Below, piece after piece: positions 1 to 10,899 of a DNA stretch of 64,000 bases (its first letter is position 1; the number at the start of each line of letters is the position of its first letter). The translations under genes and the position numbers were made by a program. The stretch comes from Hysterangium stoloniferum (lineage: Eukaryota > Basidiomycota > Agaricomycetes > Hysterangiales > Hysterangiaceae). The notes under the pieces were generated by a model that saw nothing but the letters and a program-made list of their open reading frames with translations, was not told the DNA's origin and ran no database searches. The stretch spans positions 1,240,001 through 1,304,000 of the forward strand of contig WHVD01000010.1 in the NCBI GenBank assembly GCA_015178975.1. Direction: 5' to 3'.

Positions 1-1
1 C

Positions 2-567
2 GAGGTGGAGGAGAAGAAGCTGGCAGCAGAAGAGGCTGCGCGCAAGCACTGGGATGTGGTGCTTGCAAAGAAGAAGCAGCGGGAGGCCAATCAGGTGCAA
101 GAGGAGGTGGTGAAGAAAAAGCAAGAGGGAAAGGTAAGTGGGTTCCCATTTCTTTTGCGAACTTTTGCTGATTTTTGTTTTAGCACAAGGCCACGATGCC
201 TTTGGAGTCCAATGATGAGGAGGAAGAGGAGGATGAGGAAGATGTACCGGGGCCGTCGAGCCCCAAGGTGGGTCGGATTCCTAATTTTAAAACTTTCTAA
301 TTTTTTTGACTATAGAAACAAAAACAAGCCCCTAAAATGGGGGCTGAAAATGACCCCAAGTGCAACCGGTGCACCAAACGGGGTCGGGCTTGCCATCCTC
401 AGGCAAGTGGTCAGGGCCACACCTGTCAAGAGTGTGCCAACCAAAAACTTGGATGCGTATTCCCGGATGCCGATGGAAATGGGTCCTACCAGGAATGGCA
501 GGCCAACGCATTAGAGGAGCAAAACTGCCTCATGCGTACCTATTTCTCAGAGATGACGCGGTTCTGA
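2..567 (+). CDS. Zn2Cys6-like accessory gene of Gyp-1 (5' partial, antisense to pol)
   Basis: Three exons are read: up to 133, 184-267, and 316-567, with introns gtaagt...ttttag and gtgggt...ctatag. Exon 1 is Lys/Glu-rich and probably a coiled coil. Exon 2 is acidic (a run of Glu/Asp). Exon 3 begins with Lys-Gln-Lys-Gln and contains Cys-x2-Cys-x6-Cys-x10-Cys-x2-Cys-x6-Cys, which fits the spacing of the fungal binuclear Zn2Cys6 cluster. The gene converges on pol of the same element. Gyp-2 carries a homologue with the same exon layout, so the gene belongs to the element and is not a host gene caught by chance. DNA or RNA binding by the cluster is inference; role unknown. The true start lies left of the window, and a C-terminal extension beyond the TGA at 565-567 is possible. 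Confidence 0.72.
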
Positions 568-921
568 TTTGAGACACTATGACAACTATGACAACAAGGG
601 CTCATGACTGACTAGTTGTGACTTTTGGGTGTCGGGCTGGAGAAACAAACCAGCATTATAGAGTCCCTTGGAGGGCAACTTGAGCAGTATTTAGAGGTGT
701 CGAGTTGTGATGGAATTGGGCCTGGTGTTGAGGTATCGGAAAAGGTTGGTGAAGAGGTATTGGTGGCTGTCGGTGAGGGGGAGTTCAGAAGCCGGAGAAG
801 AAAGGGAGGTGGTAGAGGAGACTTTTAAATAATTGGAAAATATAATGATTTTAAACCAAACAAACAAAGTGTGATTTCATAAAGCATAGTCAGAAAAAAG
901 GTCGGATACCGCATGAGAGAC
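568..921. other. Spacer between the convergent accessory gene and pol of Gyp-1
   Basis: A 67-codon open stretch at 625-828 (plus) is rich in Gly, Glu and Val and ends in an Arg/Gly-rich tail. It may be the eroded C-terminus of the accessory protein, because the Gyp-2 copy also continues about 90 residues past its cysteine cluster. The A-rich stretch at 830-925 resembles the 3' end of the gene in Gyp-2. No independent gene is seen. Confidence 0.4.
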
Positions 922-3900
922 TTATAAAGAATTTAGAGGACCAGGTTTATTCGGATAGGCTTGGTGAAACCCTAAAATGATTTCCGAGGCATTACCGAGC
1001 TCTGTAGCTAGGATCCACAAAGTTTCTTCGTCTGTACCTTCATAGCCAGCTCATTTAACCACATAACGTAATTTGCATGAGTGTCGGCAATTGTTGATTT
1101 TTGAGTCTAGGATCTCCGATATCTCGAATTTGGGTTCTTCATCAATGATCACGGGTGGCAGTGGTGGTTGTATGCAATCCAGTATTTTGTTAGCAACACA
1201 AGGTTCTAACATAGATATGTGAAATACCGGGTGCACTGCATGCATGTTGTCTGGAAGCCGAAGTGTCCATGAAAGTGTGCTGGCTTGTGCTATAACTTCA
1301 AAAGGACCTAAATATTTTTCAGAGAGCTTTTTAGAGGGTCTAGTAGTTCGGAAAAACTCGGCTTTAATGAATACTCGGTCTCCAATCTTGAAATCAGGAG
1401 GCAGAAGTCAATTCTTATCCGCTGACTGTTGGTATTGTTCTTGGGCCATTGCGATAGTTTTACGAAGTTCTTGATGTAGCTCATCAAGGTTTATAACGAA
1501 GTCTTGAGCACAGGTGGATGCGAGATCACGTTCCAGGTGGATTGCGATATTGGGGTTGTAGCCTTTGTTTGCGAAGAAAGGTGAAATACCAGTAGTGGCA
1601 TTCGGTGTGTTATTATATGCGAATTCGGCTAGCAGTAGTAGTGATTTCCAATTGTCTTGTTGATAGTTACAATAGACATGAATGTACTGTTCCAAGGTTT
1701 GATTCATACATTCAGTTTGGCCGTCACCTTCTGGGTGATAGCCCGAAGTGAAATGTAACTTCATGTCTAGTGCTTTCCGAGTGACCTAAAAAAGTGAGAG
1801 ACAAACTCGGATCCACAATCAGATGTGACATGCGATGGAATGCTGTGCTTGGAAAATACGTGGGTGATGAATAATTCGGCTAACTGTACAGATGTTATCG
1901 TGTCATATGTTGGAATGAAAATACTTTGCTTCGTGAGCTGATCCACAACAACTAGGATTGCTGTATGACCTTCAGATGCTGGTAGGTGCTCGATGAAATC
2001 CATAGAAATTGAGTTCCAGGGTTTTTTCCAGTATCGGTAATTGTTTGAGTAGGCCATATGGTTTGTGTTGCTGTGATTTAGAGTGTAAACACGTTGTACA
2101 AGATTTGCAATAGTCCTTAATGAAATCTCAGGTGCTGGGCCACGTATATTCTCTTCTAATGAGTGAAAGAGTCTTATTGAGGCCGAAATGTCCCAAGATC
2201 AGGTGGTCGTGTTTATGTTGTAGGATTCGCAGCTGAAGGGTATCGGAATCCGGTACATAAATGCGGTTGTCAAGTCTAATGAAACCTTGTGAGTCTAGTG
2301 ACCATCGGGGTTGATTGGGGTCAGATGGGTTATCGAGGTGTGCTTTGGTGACTGGGTCTGATGGAATTGCTGATAATATATCTTGATGTAAGTTCTCAGT
2401 ATCCATAAGAATAACACTTCGCAAGACTGGATGAATGAGGTAAGTGGCTCGGATAGACATGGACAGTTGTTCCGATGAAAAAATAGGCTTGAAATTATGT
2501 GGATTAACTGTGGCGTAGTTGCTACTCCCCTCTTTAGGATAGACATCCCATCGTCTAGTCATAGCGTTGGGTTTACCACCAAGGTGGCCGGGACAGAAAT
2601 GGATTACCATATTGAAAGCAGAGAGGAATTTGGACCATCAGGCTTGCCAACGGGTGAGGAGTTTTGTGGTTGAAAAGTAAACTAAATTTTTGTGGTCGGT
2701 AATAACATCTATTGGGTGAGCTGATCCTTCCCAAATAATGTTGCCATGTTCTGAAAGCTTCAAATATCGCAAGTAGTTCTTTATTGTGAACATCATAGTT
2801 GAGTTCGGGTGCTGAAAATGTGTGAGACAAAAAGGCTACTGGGTGTACTTCACCATCGGTGTCCACAATGGACAATATCACAGCAAGTGCATAATCCGAG
2901 GCATCAGTTTCCACAATGAGTTGAACGTCAGGCTTCCAGTGCGACAAAATAGGAGCAGATGTAAATGCACCTTTCAATTCTTGGAATGTTGTTGGGTTCC
3001 TTGGAGAAAATCCACAGGGCGTCTTTACGAGTAAGACAAGTGAGTGGAACGGTAATTTTTGAGTAGTTGTGAATGAAACAACGATAAAAATTGGTGAAGC
3101 CTAAAAAGGACTGAATATCCTCAACCTTTCGGGGTTCCGGCCAATCTTGAATGACTTGAATTTTAGAGTTGTCCATGCGGAGACCGTCGGGTCCCATCAT
3201 GAAACCTAAATATTCAACTGTGTCGACATCAAAAGAACATATTTTACCATTCGTGAAAAGACCATGTTTTCGGAGTCTTCAGAGAACTTCACAAACATGC
3301 TCATCATGAAGTGTAGGATCTTCAGAAAATATGAGAATGTCAACTAAGTACACAATGATGAAGACGTCGAGGAGGTTGGAAAAGATGTCGTTGATAAAAT
3401 GTTGAAAGACTGACGGAGCGTTGGTGAGGTTGAAGGGCATCACTAACCATTTGAAAGAGCCATAGCAAGTGCGAAAAGCCATTTTCCATTCATCGCCTTT
3501 GGCGATCTGAACAAAATGATAGGCATGCTTGAGGTCTATCTTTGTATAGATTTGGGCCTTCCGAGGGGCATCGAGTAAATTGGAGATTAGTGGTAATGGG
3601 TACTTATCTTTATGAGTGATCACATTTAGTCCTCGAAAGTCAATGCAAAGCCAAAGGGAACCATCTTTTTCCAAATGAATAGGACAGGGGCTCCATAAGG
3701 AGACTTTGAGGGTCGGATAAAACCTATAGCCAAATGTTCATCCAAGAAATCTCGGATAGCCGATAACTCGGACTGTGAGAGAGGATAAACTGGGCCTAGG
3801 GGTGGATGTGAACCATCTTCAATATCAATTTTCAAATCATAAGGCCTGTGAGGGGCAAGTCGATCAGCTTTTTGTTTACTGAAGACATCTGCAAATTCAT

Positions 3901-4617
3901 GGTATTTTTTTGGAACACCTTCCAAATCTGCAATCAGTTCGGTCACTGGGGATGCAAAGTGACCGGTGACTTCGTCAATTTTAAGATTGACTGTAAATGC
4001 TCGGGAGCCATCCAATTTGATGGCTCTCATAAAAGCTGCGGCATTTATTAGAGAGATGGGTGGCGGAGAGCTCGGATTTGCCATGGGGCCAGAGGTGCCG
4101 TAGAGGCCATATTTGCCGAAACAGGCAGAAACGGACCAGTTGTATTGGGTGCTGATGGGGTTCAGAAATGGATACTGCCCAATACCCAATCAATCAACAG
4201 ATTGTAGCGGTGAGCCTAGAACCACGGAGCAGCTCGGTTCCAACTGTGTTACAAAAAACGTAACTGTCTGAAAGGTTCCACACGGGAACCGAAGTCGGAG
4301 TTCGCAGGCTTGCGAGATTACAGAGTTTGAGGTACCATCAAAGAGTCGGAGCGGAATTGGTCTATTGCATAGGTTTTTAACTGATTTTTTTGGGAAAAAC
4401 TTGTATCTATAAAACAATGGGTTGAACCTGAATCTATGAGAGCTTGAAAGGTGAGACTCCCAAAGGGTTCCAAAGTAAGATTTATAAACAAGGAATTAGG
4501 ATCATACAGGGTGGATGCATTAAGATGAGAATTTTCCAGTGTGCGGGGAGATTCAATGCAACTCTCCAACTGCATGGAATCCAGAGAGTTGCTTAATCTT
4601 TTTTTGACTCAGCAGGC
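922..4617 (-). pseudogene. pol of Gyp-1 (protease-RT-RNase H-integrase-chromodomain), broken
   Basis: Domains in order on the minus strand: aspartic protease with Asp-Ser-Gly-Ser-Thr-His near 4450; reverse transcriptase 3280-3900; RNase H 2580-2980; integrase zinc-binding region 2130-2260; integrase core 1410-2060 with Met-Asp-Phe-Ile-Glu-His, Thr-Ser-Asp and Pro-Glu-Gly-Asp-Gly-Gln around the DDE acids; chromodomain about 950-1150. Stop codon at 922-924. The copy is dead several ways. The RT active site reads Tyr-Leu-Val-Asp where Tyr-Leu-Asp-Asp is expected (about 3345). A one-base deletion near 1765 splits the integrase. The chromodomain Trp codon is TGA near 1050. It should act in reverse transcription and in integration guided by histone marks, as for chromoviruses generally. 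Confidence 0.9.
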
Positions 4618-5890
4618 TTAGCTGGTTGAGAGGTGGTGGCTGTATTGGCTGATCGGGCATGCGGCAACTCGGTGTCCCAGATCTGCACACAACAAGCAAA
4701 GGTTATTGTCCATTCGATGTTGCTTTTCCTGTGGCAGGAGTTTGCCGTTGGAGCCGAGTTTGCCAGTTAAGTCGGGTTTGTCTTTATCTTGAGACTTATT
4801 TGACTGTTTGCCCTTGCCTTTCTTGTTGTTAGAACCCTTGTTTTCGGACTTCTTATCGGAGTTCGAGTTGCTACTATTGTTGGTGTTTTGATTACCAGAC
4901 TTGTTGGCATTTGTTTTCTTATTGTCCAATGATTTTTTGTCTGATGGGTTTCGCGACTAATTTCTGAACGTCGTTTCCAGTATCAGGCATCCACATTTTG
5001 GGCCTTTAGATGCATGAGGGGGAGAGTCTTCGGTTTGCCAGTCTCTCCTTTAGAAACTTTGTCTTTGAGGTGAGATGGGAGGCCAGAGTAAAACTAGTAA
5101 TGGAGGGCCGAATCGCCCCAGTCACAACGCGCAGCAAGGTTGTTGAACTGGACAATGTAATCGGTGATGCACTGGGTGTCTTTCATTTTGAGATTAGAAA
5201 GTGCGGTTTCGGCATTGCTGGTTTGGTCGTAGGGACCGAAGTTTGTTTCAAGTTCCTCAACAAAGGCATCCCAATCATGAAGCCAATCGGGATCTTCAGA
5301 GGTGAGGCCAGAGAATGCAGGTTCAAACCAGGCTGCCGCGGAGTCCTTAAGGTAAGAGAGTGCAAAATTTACCTTTCAGTCATCTGTTTCAAATGCAGCC
5401 GGGTGGTCCCGAAAGTTGAATCGACATTGCATAAGAAATGTCGGCAATTTCTTTGGGTTTGAGCCAGTAAACGGTTCAGGTTTGTTAACTCAGGTTTGTC
5501 CAGGTTCTTTTTCCTTGGTATTGCTTTTAAGGAATTCATTAAGGGATCCTAGGGTTCCTGAGAACAATTCCCATGTCTCGTCGGGATCGAGAACTGGTTT
5601 TTGTTTTGCGGATTTTTTAGAACCACTGACCTGAGGTACGGGTTGGTCACCATCCTCAGATTTGGGTTCCGGAGCTGATTGATTGTTATCCCCTTCAGGT
5701 GCTTCGGGTTCAGTTGCTTCAGTAACTTCTTCGGCATCACTGGTAATTTCCACAAAGCGGGATTCTTTGGAGGTTCCTGGTTGTGGGGTTCTCTGAGTAG
5801 CTCAGGCTGTATACAGGAAGGGAGACTTGAGAGTGGAAGATTCTGCTTCGCCACTTGGCTTGGCATCTTTTTTTCTTGGGGGGATGGTTA
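4618..5890 (-). pseudogene. gag of Gyp-1, broken
   Basis: Encodes a nucleocapsid-type protein: an acidic N-terminus, a central capsid-like region with aromatic and leucine residues (about 5150-5480), a Lys/Asn-rich linker, and a zinc knuckle Cys-x2-Cys-x4-His-x4-Cys (about 4655-4700) for RNA packaging. The N-terminus parallels Gyp-2 gag, which begins Met-Pro-Pro-Arg-Arg-Lys. Here the codon in the start position reads ATC instead of ATG, at about 5887-5889. An in-frame TGA follows near 5810 and further frameshifts occur near 5000-5100. Lysates of old copies like this commonly lose translation first; that is inference. Confidence 0.82.
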
Positions 5891-5922
5891 ACGGAAAATG
5901 CGAGTGTGAAATCAGAATATGC

Positions 5923-6665
5923 TGTTAAGAACTGAAAACTGACTATTGTCGGTGGGCCGATGGGGACTGATCAGAAGGACTTGGCTTCAGCTTATGTGCT
6001 GCACCCTCGCAGTTATCCGTCAGGTGTCCTTAAATTTTGGGCGGGTGAAGACTAGTCCTAGTGAATACTTCTCGGTGAAACTACCGATCGGAAACGAAGG
6101 ATAAGTCAAGTGTCGGGCCAAAGGGTCGGGGACTGAGAGTGGGTGAGTGCACGTGAAGGTGGATAGTGGAGTACTTAGTATGAGACTTCTGTAGGTGTAA
6201 GAGGGTATTCTGAGTCGATATTCTGATTGCCTAGTAACTACAACTACAGTGGGTTCATATACAAGTATCAGGCATATAACAAACACTAACTAGGAGAAGA
6301 GCGGAAAGTGGTATTGACAAATAAACCTGACTAGAAATGGGAAGGTTATGATTAGTTTGGAGGACGTACATTAACCGAGAGCAGAATTACGAGAAAAGGA
6401 AAAAGTCCGAGAGTTACAAGTATATTTAGACATGTGTGAAACATAGAGTAGAATGGATCATCATAATGAAAAGAGACATATCAGAGTTTAACCAGATAAT
6501 ATGAGTATATTTTGACGGGGGCGTAAATGGAGTTTGATCACTGCAAAGGCATACGTCAGCATCGGGGAACTGACGGCTTCTGATGTGAGGACTTAAGCAA
6601 TGACTTGAATCGTCAATAGGTGGTGATAATCTCAGGGACTGTCAGGTTGTGACACGGTCATAACA
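5923..6665 (-). repeat. LTR-A, 5' LTR of Gyp-1 (743 bp)
   Basis: Begins TGTTATGACC and ends GTTCTTAACA on the minus strand, with TG...CA termini. Solo copies with target duplications lie at 26555-27767, 49654-50373 and 53469-54190. Just inside the LTR toward gag the minus strand reads GCATATTCTGATTTC, close to the same position of Gyp-2 (GTATTTTCTGACTAAG). It is not a TGG-type tRNA primer site, which suits the self-priming chromoviruses but does not prove it. Confidence 0.9.
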
Positions 6666-9568
6666 GCTGACCAGCTTGTACCACATAGGCCTTACAATTT
6701 AGAAGTCAATATTGAACCTGGTTCAAACCCATCCTTATTTACCCATTGTCCCAATTGGAACTTTTGTCAATTTGGGAGGTCTTGGATAAACATCTGTTGA
6801 TAGGTTTTATCCATCCCTCAAAGTCTCTGTATGGAGTGTCCATCCTTTTTGTCAAGAAGAAGGATGGTTCCCTCTGCCTCTGTGTTGATTTCCAAGGCTT
6901 AAATTCCATAACACAGAAAGATAAGTACCCACTCCCACTTGTTACTGATTTACTTGATGCCCCACAGAAAGGTCAGATTTACACCAAAATAGACCTTAAA
7001 CACACCTATCATTTGGTCTGAATTGCCAAAGGCAATGAATAGAAGATTGCTTTCTGCACCCACTATGGATCTTTTGAATGGTTGGTTATTCCATTTGGCC
7101 TTACCAACACTCCCTTCACTTTTCAACATTTTGTTAAAAAAATATTTTCCAACATGCTTGATGTATGTGTTATAGTCTATTTGGACAACATGTTGGTATT
7201 TTCTGAAGATCCCATGCTTCATGATGAACAGGTCTGCAAGGTTTTCTGAAGACTCTGAAAAAATGGTCTTTTCCCTAATGGTAAAACATGCTACTTTGAC
7301 ATGGATTCTACTGAATATTTAGGTTTTATTATTGGGTCTGATGGTCTCTGTATGGATGAAACCAAAGTTCAAGTTGTCCACAACTGGCCTGAGCCATGGA
7401 AGGTTAAGTACATCCAGTCATTTTCAGATTTTGCAAATTTCTACTGATGATTTATTTGGAACTATTTGGATATTACAATACCACTCACTTGACTTACCCA
7501 TAAATTGCAACCATGGGTTTTTGATGAAAAATGCCATTCCACCTTTCAGACTTTAAAGAATGCCTTCACTTCCTGCTCTGATCCTTTCTCATTGGAAACT
7601 TGATGTTCAATTATTGTGGAAACTGATGCTTCCAATTATGCAATAGCCACAATTCTTTCCACTCAAGATTCTGACAGTGAAATTCACTCAGTCACATTTC
7701 TTTCTTGGACACTTTCAATTTCCAAGCTCAATTATGATGTTCATTATCAGGAACTTTTAGAAATCTTTAAGGCTTTCAAACATTGGTGACACTACCTCAA
7801 AGGTTCTGCAACTCCCATTGATGTCATTACTGATCACAAAAATCTGGAATATTTCTGAACTACTAAATGCTTGACCCAACAGCCCACTGGTCCAAATTTC
7901 TGCAATATGATTATCCATTTTCAACCCAGACATCTTGGTGGAAAACCAGATGCCATGACTCAATGATGGGATGTCTATCCTAAAGAAGGGGAAAGTAACT
8001 ATGCTGTTGTTAATCTGCATAACATGAAACCAGTTTTTACAATACAGCAACTTTCCACATCTATCTGAGTGACTTCCCTCTACCATCCAATTGTGTGTAG
8101 CATTATGATTATGGGCATTGAACAATTACATCAAGATATTTCTGCACTAACTTCCAACCCAGCTCTTAAGCCACATCTAGAAGTTCCTGAGGATCCCAAT
8201 CAACCCTGGTGGTCCCAAGACTCTCAAGGTTTCATCCATCTGGATGGATATATCTACCTTCCAGATTCTGACAATCTCTGACTCTGTGTACTTCAGTACA
8301 AACACAATATCCAATCTCTGGACATTACGGTATTAACAATACTCTTGGATTAATCTGAAGGGAATATACTTGGCCCAACCTCCAATATTTCATAACCCAG
8401 TTTTGTAAGTCATGCACTACCTGCTTACACTTTAAATCCCAGAGACATAAGCTATATGGCCTTCTCAAGCAACTTCCAATACTGGAAAAACCCTGAAATT
8501 CAATTTCCATGGATTTTATTGAACAACTCCCATCTTCCAAAGGCTATACATCCATTCTCATTGTTGCAGACCGATTCCCAAAACAAGGAATTCTCATACC
8601 CACTGATGACACAATCATGTCCTTACAACTAGTGGAACATTTCATCATTCACATATTTTCCAAACACGGTGTTCCATCCCATGTAACTTCTGATTGAGGT
8701 TCCAAGTTCATTTCCCATTTCTTCAAGGCTCTCAGAAAAACTCTCAATATGAAATTACACTTCACCTCAGGATTCATCCAGAAGGTGATGGACAAATGGA
8801 ACATGTTAACCAAACTCTGGAACATTTATTGCAACTATCAACAGGACAATTGGAAATCCCTTCTCCCACTTGCAGAATTTGTTTACAATAACTCTCCAAA
8901 TGCCACTACAGGCATTTCTCCCTTCTTTGCTAATAAAGGACACAATCCTAATCTCACAGTTCATCCTGAATGAGATCTGGCATCCACTCATGCTCAAGAA
9001 TTTATTACTGATCTCAGTGAGTTACATCAGGAACTTTGGAAAGCTATTTCTTCTGCTCAGGAACATTATCCAGATAAAAACAGAATTCTGCCTCCTAACT
9101 TCAAGATTGGAAATCAGGTTTTTGTAAAAGCACAATTCTTCTGAACTACTTGACCTTCCAAAAAACTTGCCAAGAAATTCCTAGGTCCTTTTGAGATTAT
9201 AGTACAAGCTGGCTCACTTTCCTGGACTCTCTGACTTCCCAATAGTATGCAAGCAATTCACTCTGTTTTCAATTTCCATGTTAGAGCCTTGCATTCCTAA
9301 CAATATCCTGGAACATAATCAACCTCCACCTCCTCTGGTCATCATTGATGGAGAACCTTAATTTGAAGTTTCTGAGATTTTGGATTCTAAAATTGACAAT
9401 CACTGATGCACATGTAAATTGCTTTATTTAGTCAAATGGGCAGGCTATGAAGGTACCGATAAAGAAACTTCATGGATATTGGCCACAGAACTTGGACATG
9501 CTATGGAAATTGTAACTGACTTCCACACCAATTATCCTAGTAAACCTGGACCTTTATTGACACTCTGA
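6666..9568 (+). pseudogene. pol of Gyp-4 (RT to chromodomain), heavily decayed
   Basis: Reading resumes at the linker before RT and passes through RT (6750-7560, active site Tyr-Leu-Asp-Asn near 7180), RNase H (7590-7930), integrase zinc finger (8290-8440), integrase core (8500-8900) and a chromodomain (9350-9500) that still has the Trp codon both younger copies lost. Stop at 9566-9568. At least a dozen in-frame stops, mostly TGA, and several frameshifts are present. The best-preserved pieces are at 6746-7021 and 8509-8697. Close relative of Gyp-1 and Gyp-2 pol. Confidence 0.9.
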
Positions 9569-9703
9569 TTTTTTCAGATTTCCTGTCTGTTTTCCAACAC
9601 TTCCGATACTACACTCTTTCACACAAGATTTCAAGTCATGATGAAACATTTTTTATTAGGACCAGAAAACCTGCCAGGCTCTGGACCCATCCTATGTGCC
9701 CCT

Positions 9704-9950
9704 GACTCTCTATACCCACCAGGTTGCAGCTGGGCAGAAAACCCACCAGCATCCAGACCCCACCTTATATACACCCGACCCTCTATATGGTACCCAAAGT
9801 ACAGTCACAACTGCAGTGCCCACCAGGACTCTCTATACCCACCAGGTTGCAGCTGACCAGAAAACCCACCAGCATCCAGACCCCACCTTATATACACCCG
9901 ACCCTCTATATTGTACCCAAAGTACAGTCACAACTGCAGTGCCCACCAGG
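9704..9950. repeat. Two tandem copies of a 123-bp unit
   Basis: The unit beginning gactctctatacccaccagg at 9704 recurs at 9827, nearly identical. 123 is divisible by 3, so an open frame of 121 codons runs through both copies. I treat that frame as a by-product, since it lies in an LTR. Confidence 0.9.
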
Positions 9951-9956
9951 ACCCAT

Positions 9957-10364
9957 TGTAAAGAGTCATGTATTCGGACCACTCTGTATATGAATAATAT
10001 CGACTATTGCAGTGCGATATTAGAGAGAGAGAGAGAGCTAGATGACGAGTTCAAAGCCTGAGATGTTAGTTAGCTCAGATAGTTCAGATAATGCTACTTA
10101 TGTAGTAGCTGGCACGTTACCCTAATCCCCACTCATAGTAGACCTAGTTTAGTGTCTTACGAGTGGTGGTTTCTGGGTAAAAAGTGTGTCTCTCTATTTG
10201 GTGCTGAGTGCACCCACAAGTATACACAGCACTTCGAACTAATGAAATGGTGCAATATTCGAAGAATGTAAAGAATAGGAAAATATGAGTGAAATATGTA
10301 AAATATAAATAAAATAAAAGGAGTATTTTACTATAATAAAACCATGGCCAGGGCATATCCCTCA
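9957..10364 (-). repeat. Solo LTR-F (408 bp) with target duplication CCCAT
   Basis: Plus-strand ends are TGTAAAGAG and ATCCCTCA. CCCAT occurs at 9952-9956 and 10365-10369. Internal similarity to the LTR-F copies at 27259 and 54802 includes a shared stretch around the cacccacaagtatac motif. Shorter than the other copies, so probably internally deleted. Confidence 0.85.
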
Positions 10365-10899
10365 CCCATGCAAATCAAACCTGTCTATATCTGACTCTGT
10401 CTCATGCACCAGTCACCAGACTCCACCCAGGCAACCTGTCAGCTCTCTAACTGAGCCCCATTCCCATTATGGTCAAATGACCTGTCATGTTTCACACCCC
10501 ACTCCCATTCTGTTCCATCCCTAACACCTAGTTTGGTGTTTACTCATCTTGTTTCATGATTACTTGTTTTGATCTTTATTATGACCAGATTTAGTATTGC
10601 ATACATTCCACAGTCTATATAGTCTAGCTAATGTTGTACATACAATCCAGTCAGAAAATCAGCCAGTCCTAGCTTGAATTTCATGATGGGAATACCCCTC
10701 ATTGAGGAGAGAAACAACAGAAGAATGCTTTTCAGCAGAGATGGATTTCATAGTGGTGGTAAGGAGTCAAGGAGATGAATGAACGAAGTTCAATATGCCA
10801 AATTGATACAAATAAGGTCACATGACATATTGATGATTCATACCACCCACTCCTACCTTATACTGGTGTGTAACATTGAAAATCAGAGAAAATAATAAA

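Larger units (their letters stand above)
1..6665 (-). mobile_element. Gyp-1: chromodomain Ty3/gypsy LTR retrotransposon, 3' end outside window
   Basis: In minus-strand order it holds a 5' LTR (family A, 5923-6665), gag, pol (protease, reverse transcriptase, RNase H, integrase, chromodomain) and then a plus-strand accessory gene running off the left edge. No 3' LTR lies within the window. It sits inside the older plus-strand element Gyp-4, whose pol reading resumes at 6666. The expected 5-bp target duplication cannot be tested because the left end is missing. gag and pol carry stops and frameshifts, so the copy is not autonomous. Confidence 0.9.

Noticed and set aside
9696-10061. 121-codon plus-strand frame
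   Set aside because: Created by a 123-bp tandem repeat inside a decayed LTR and continuing into an inserted LTR-F.
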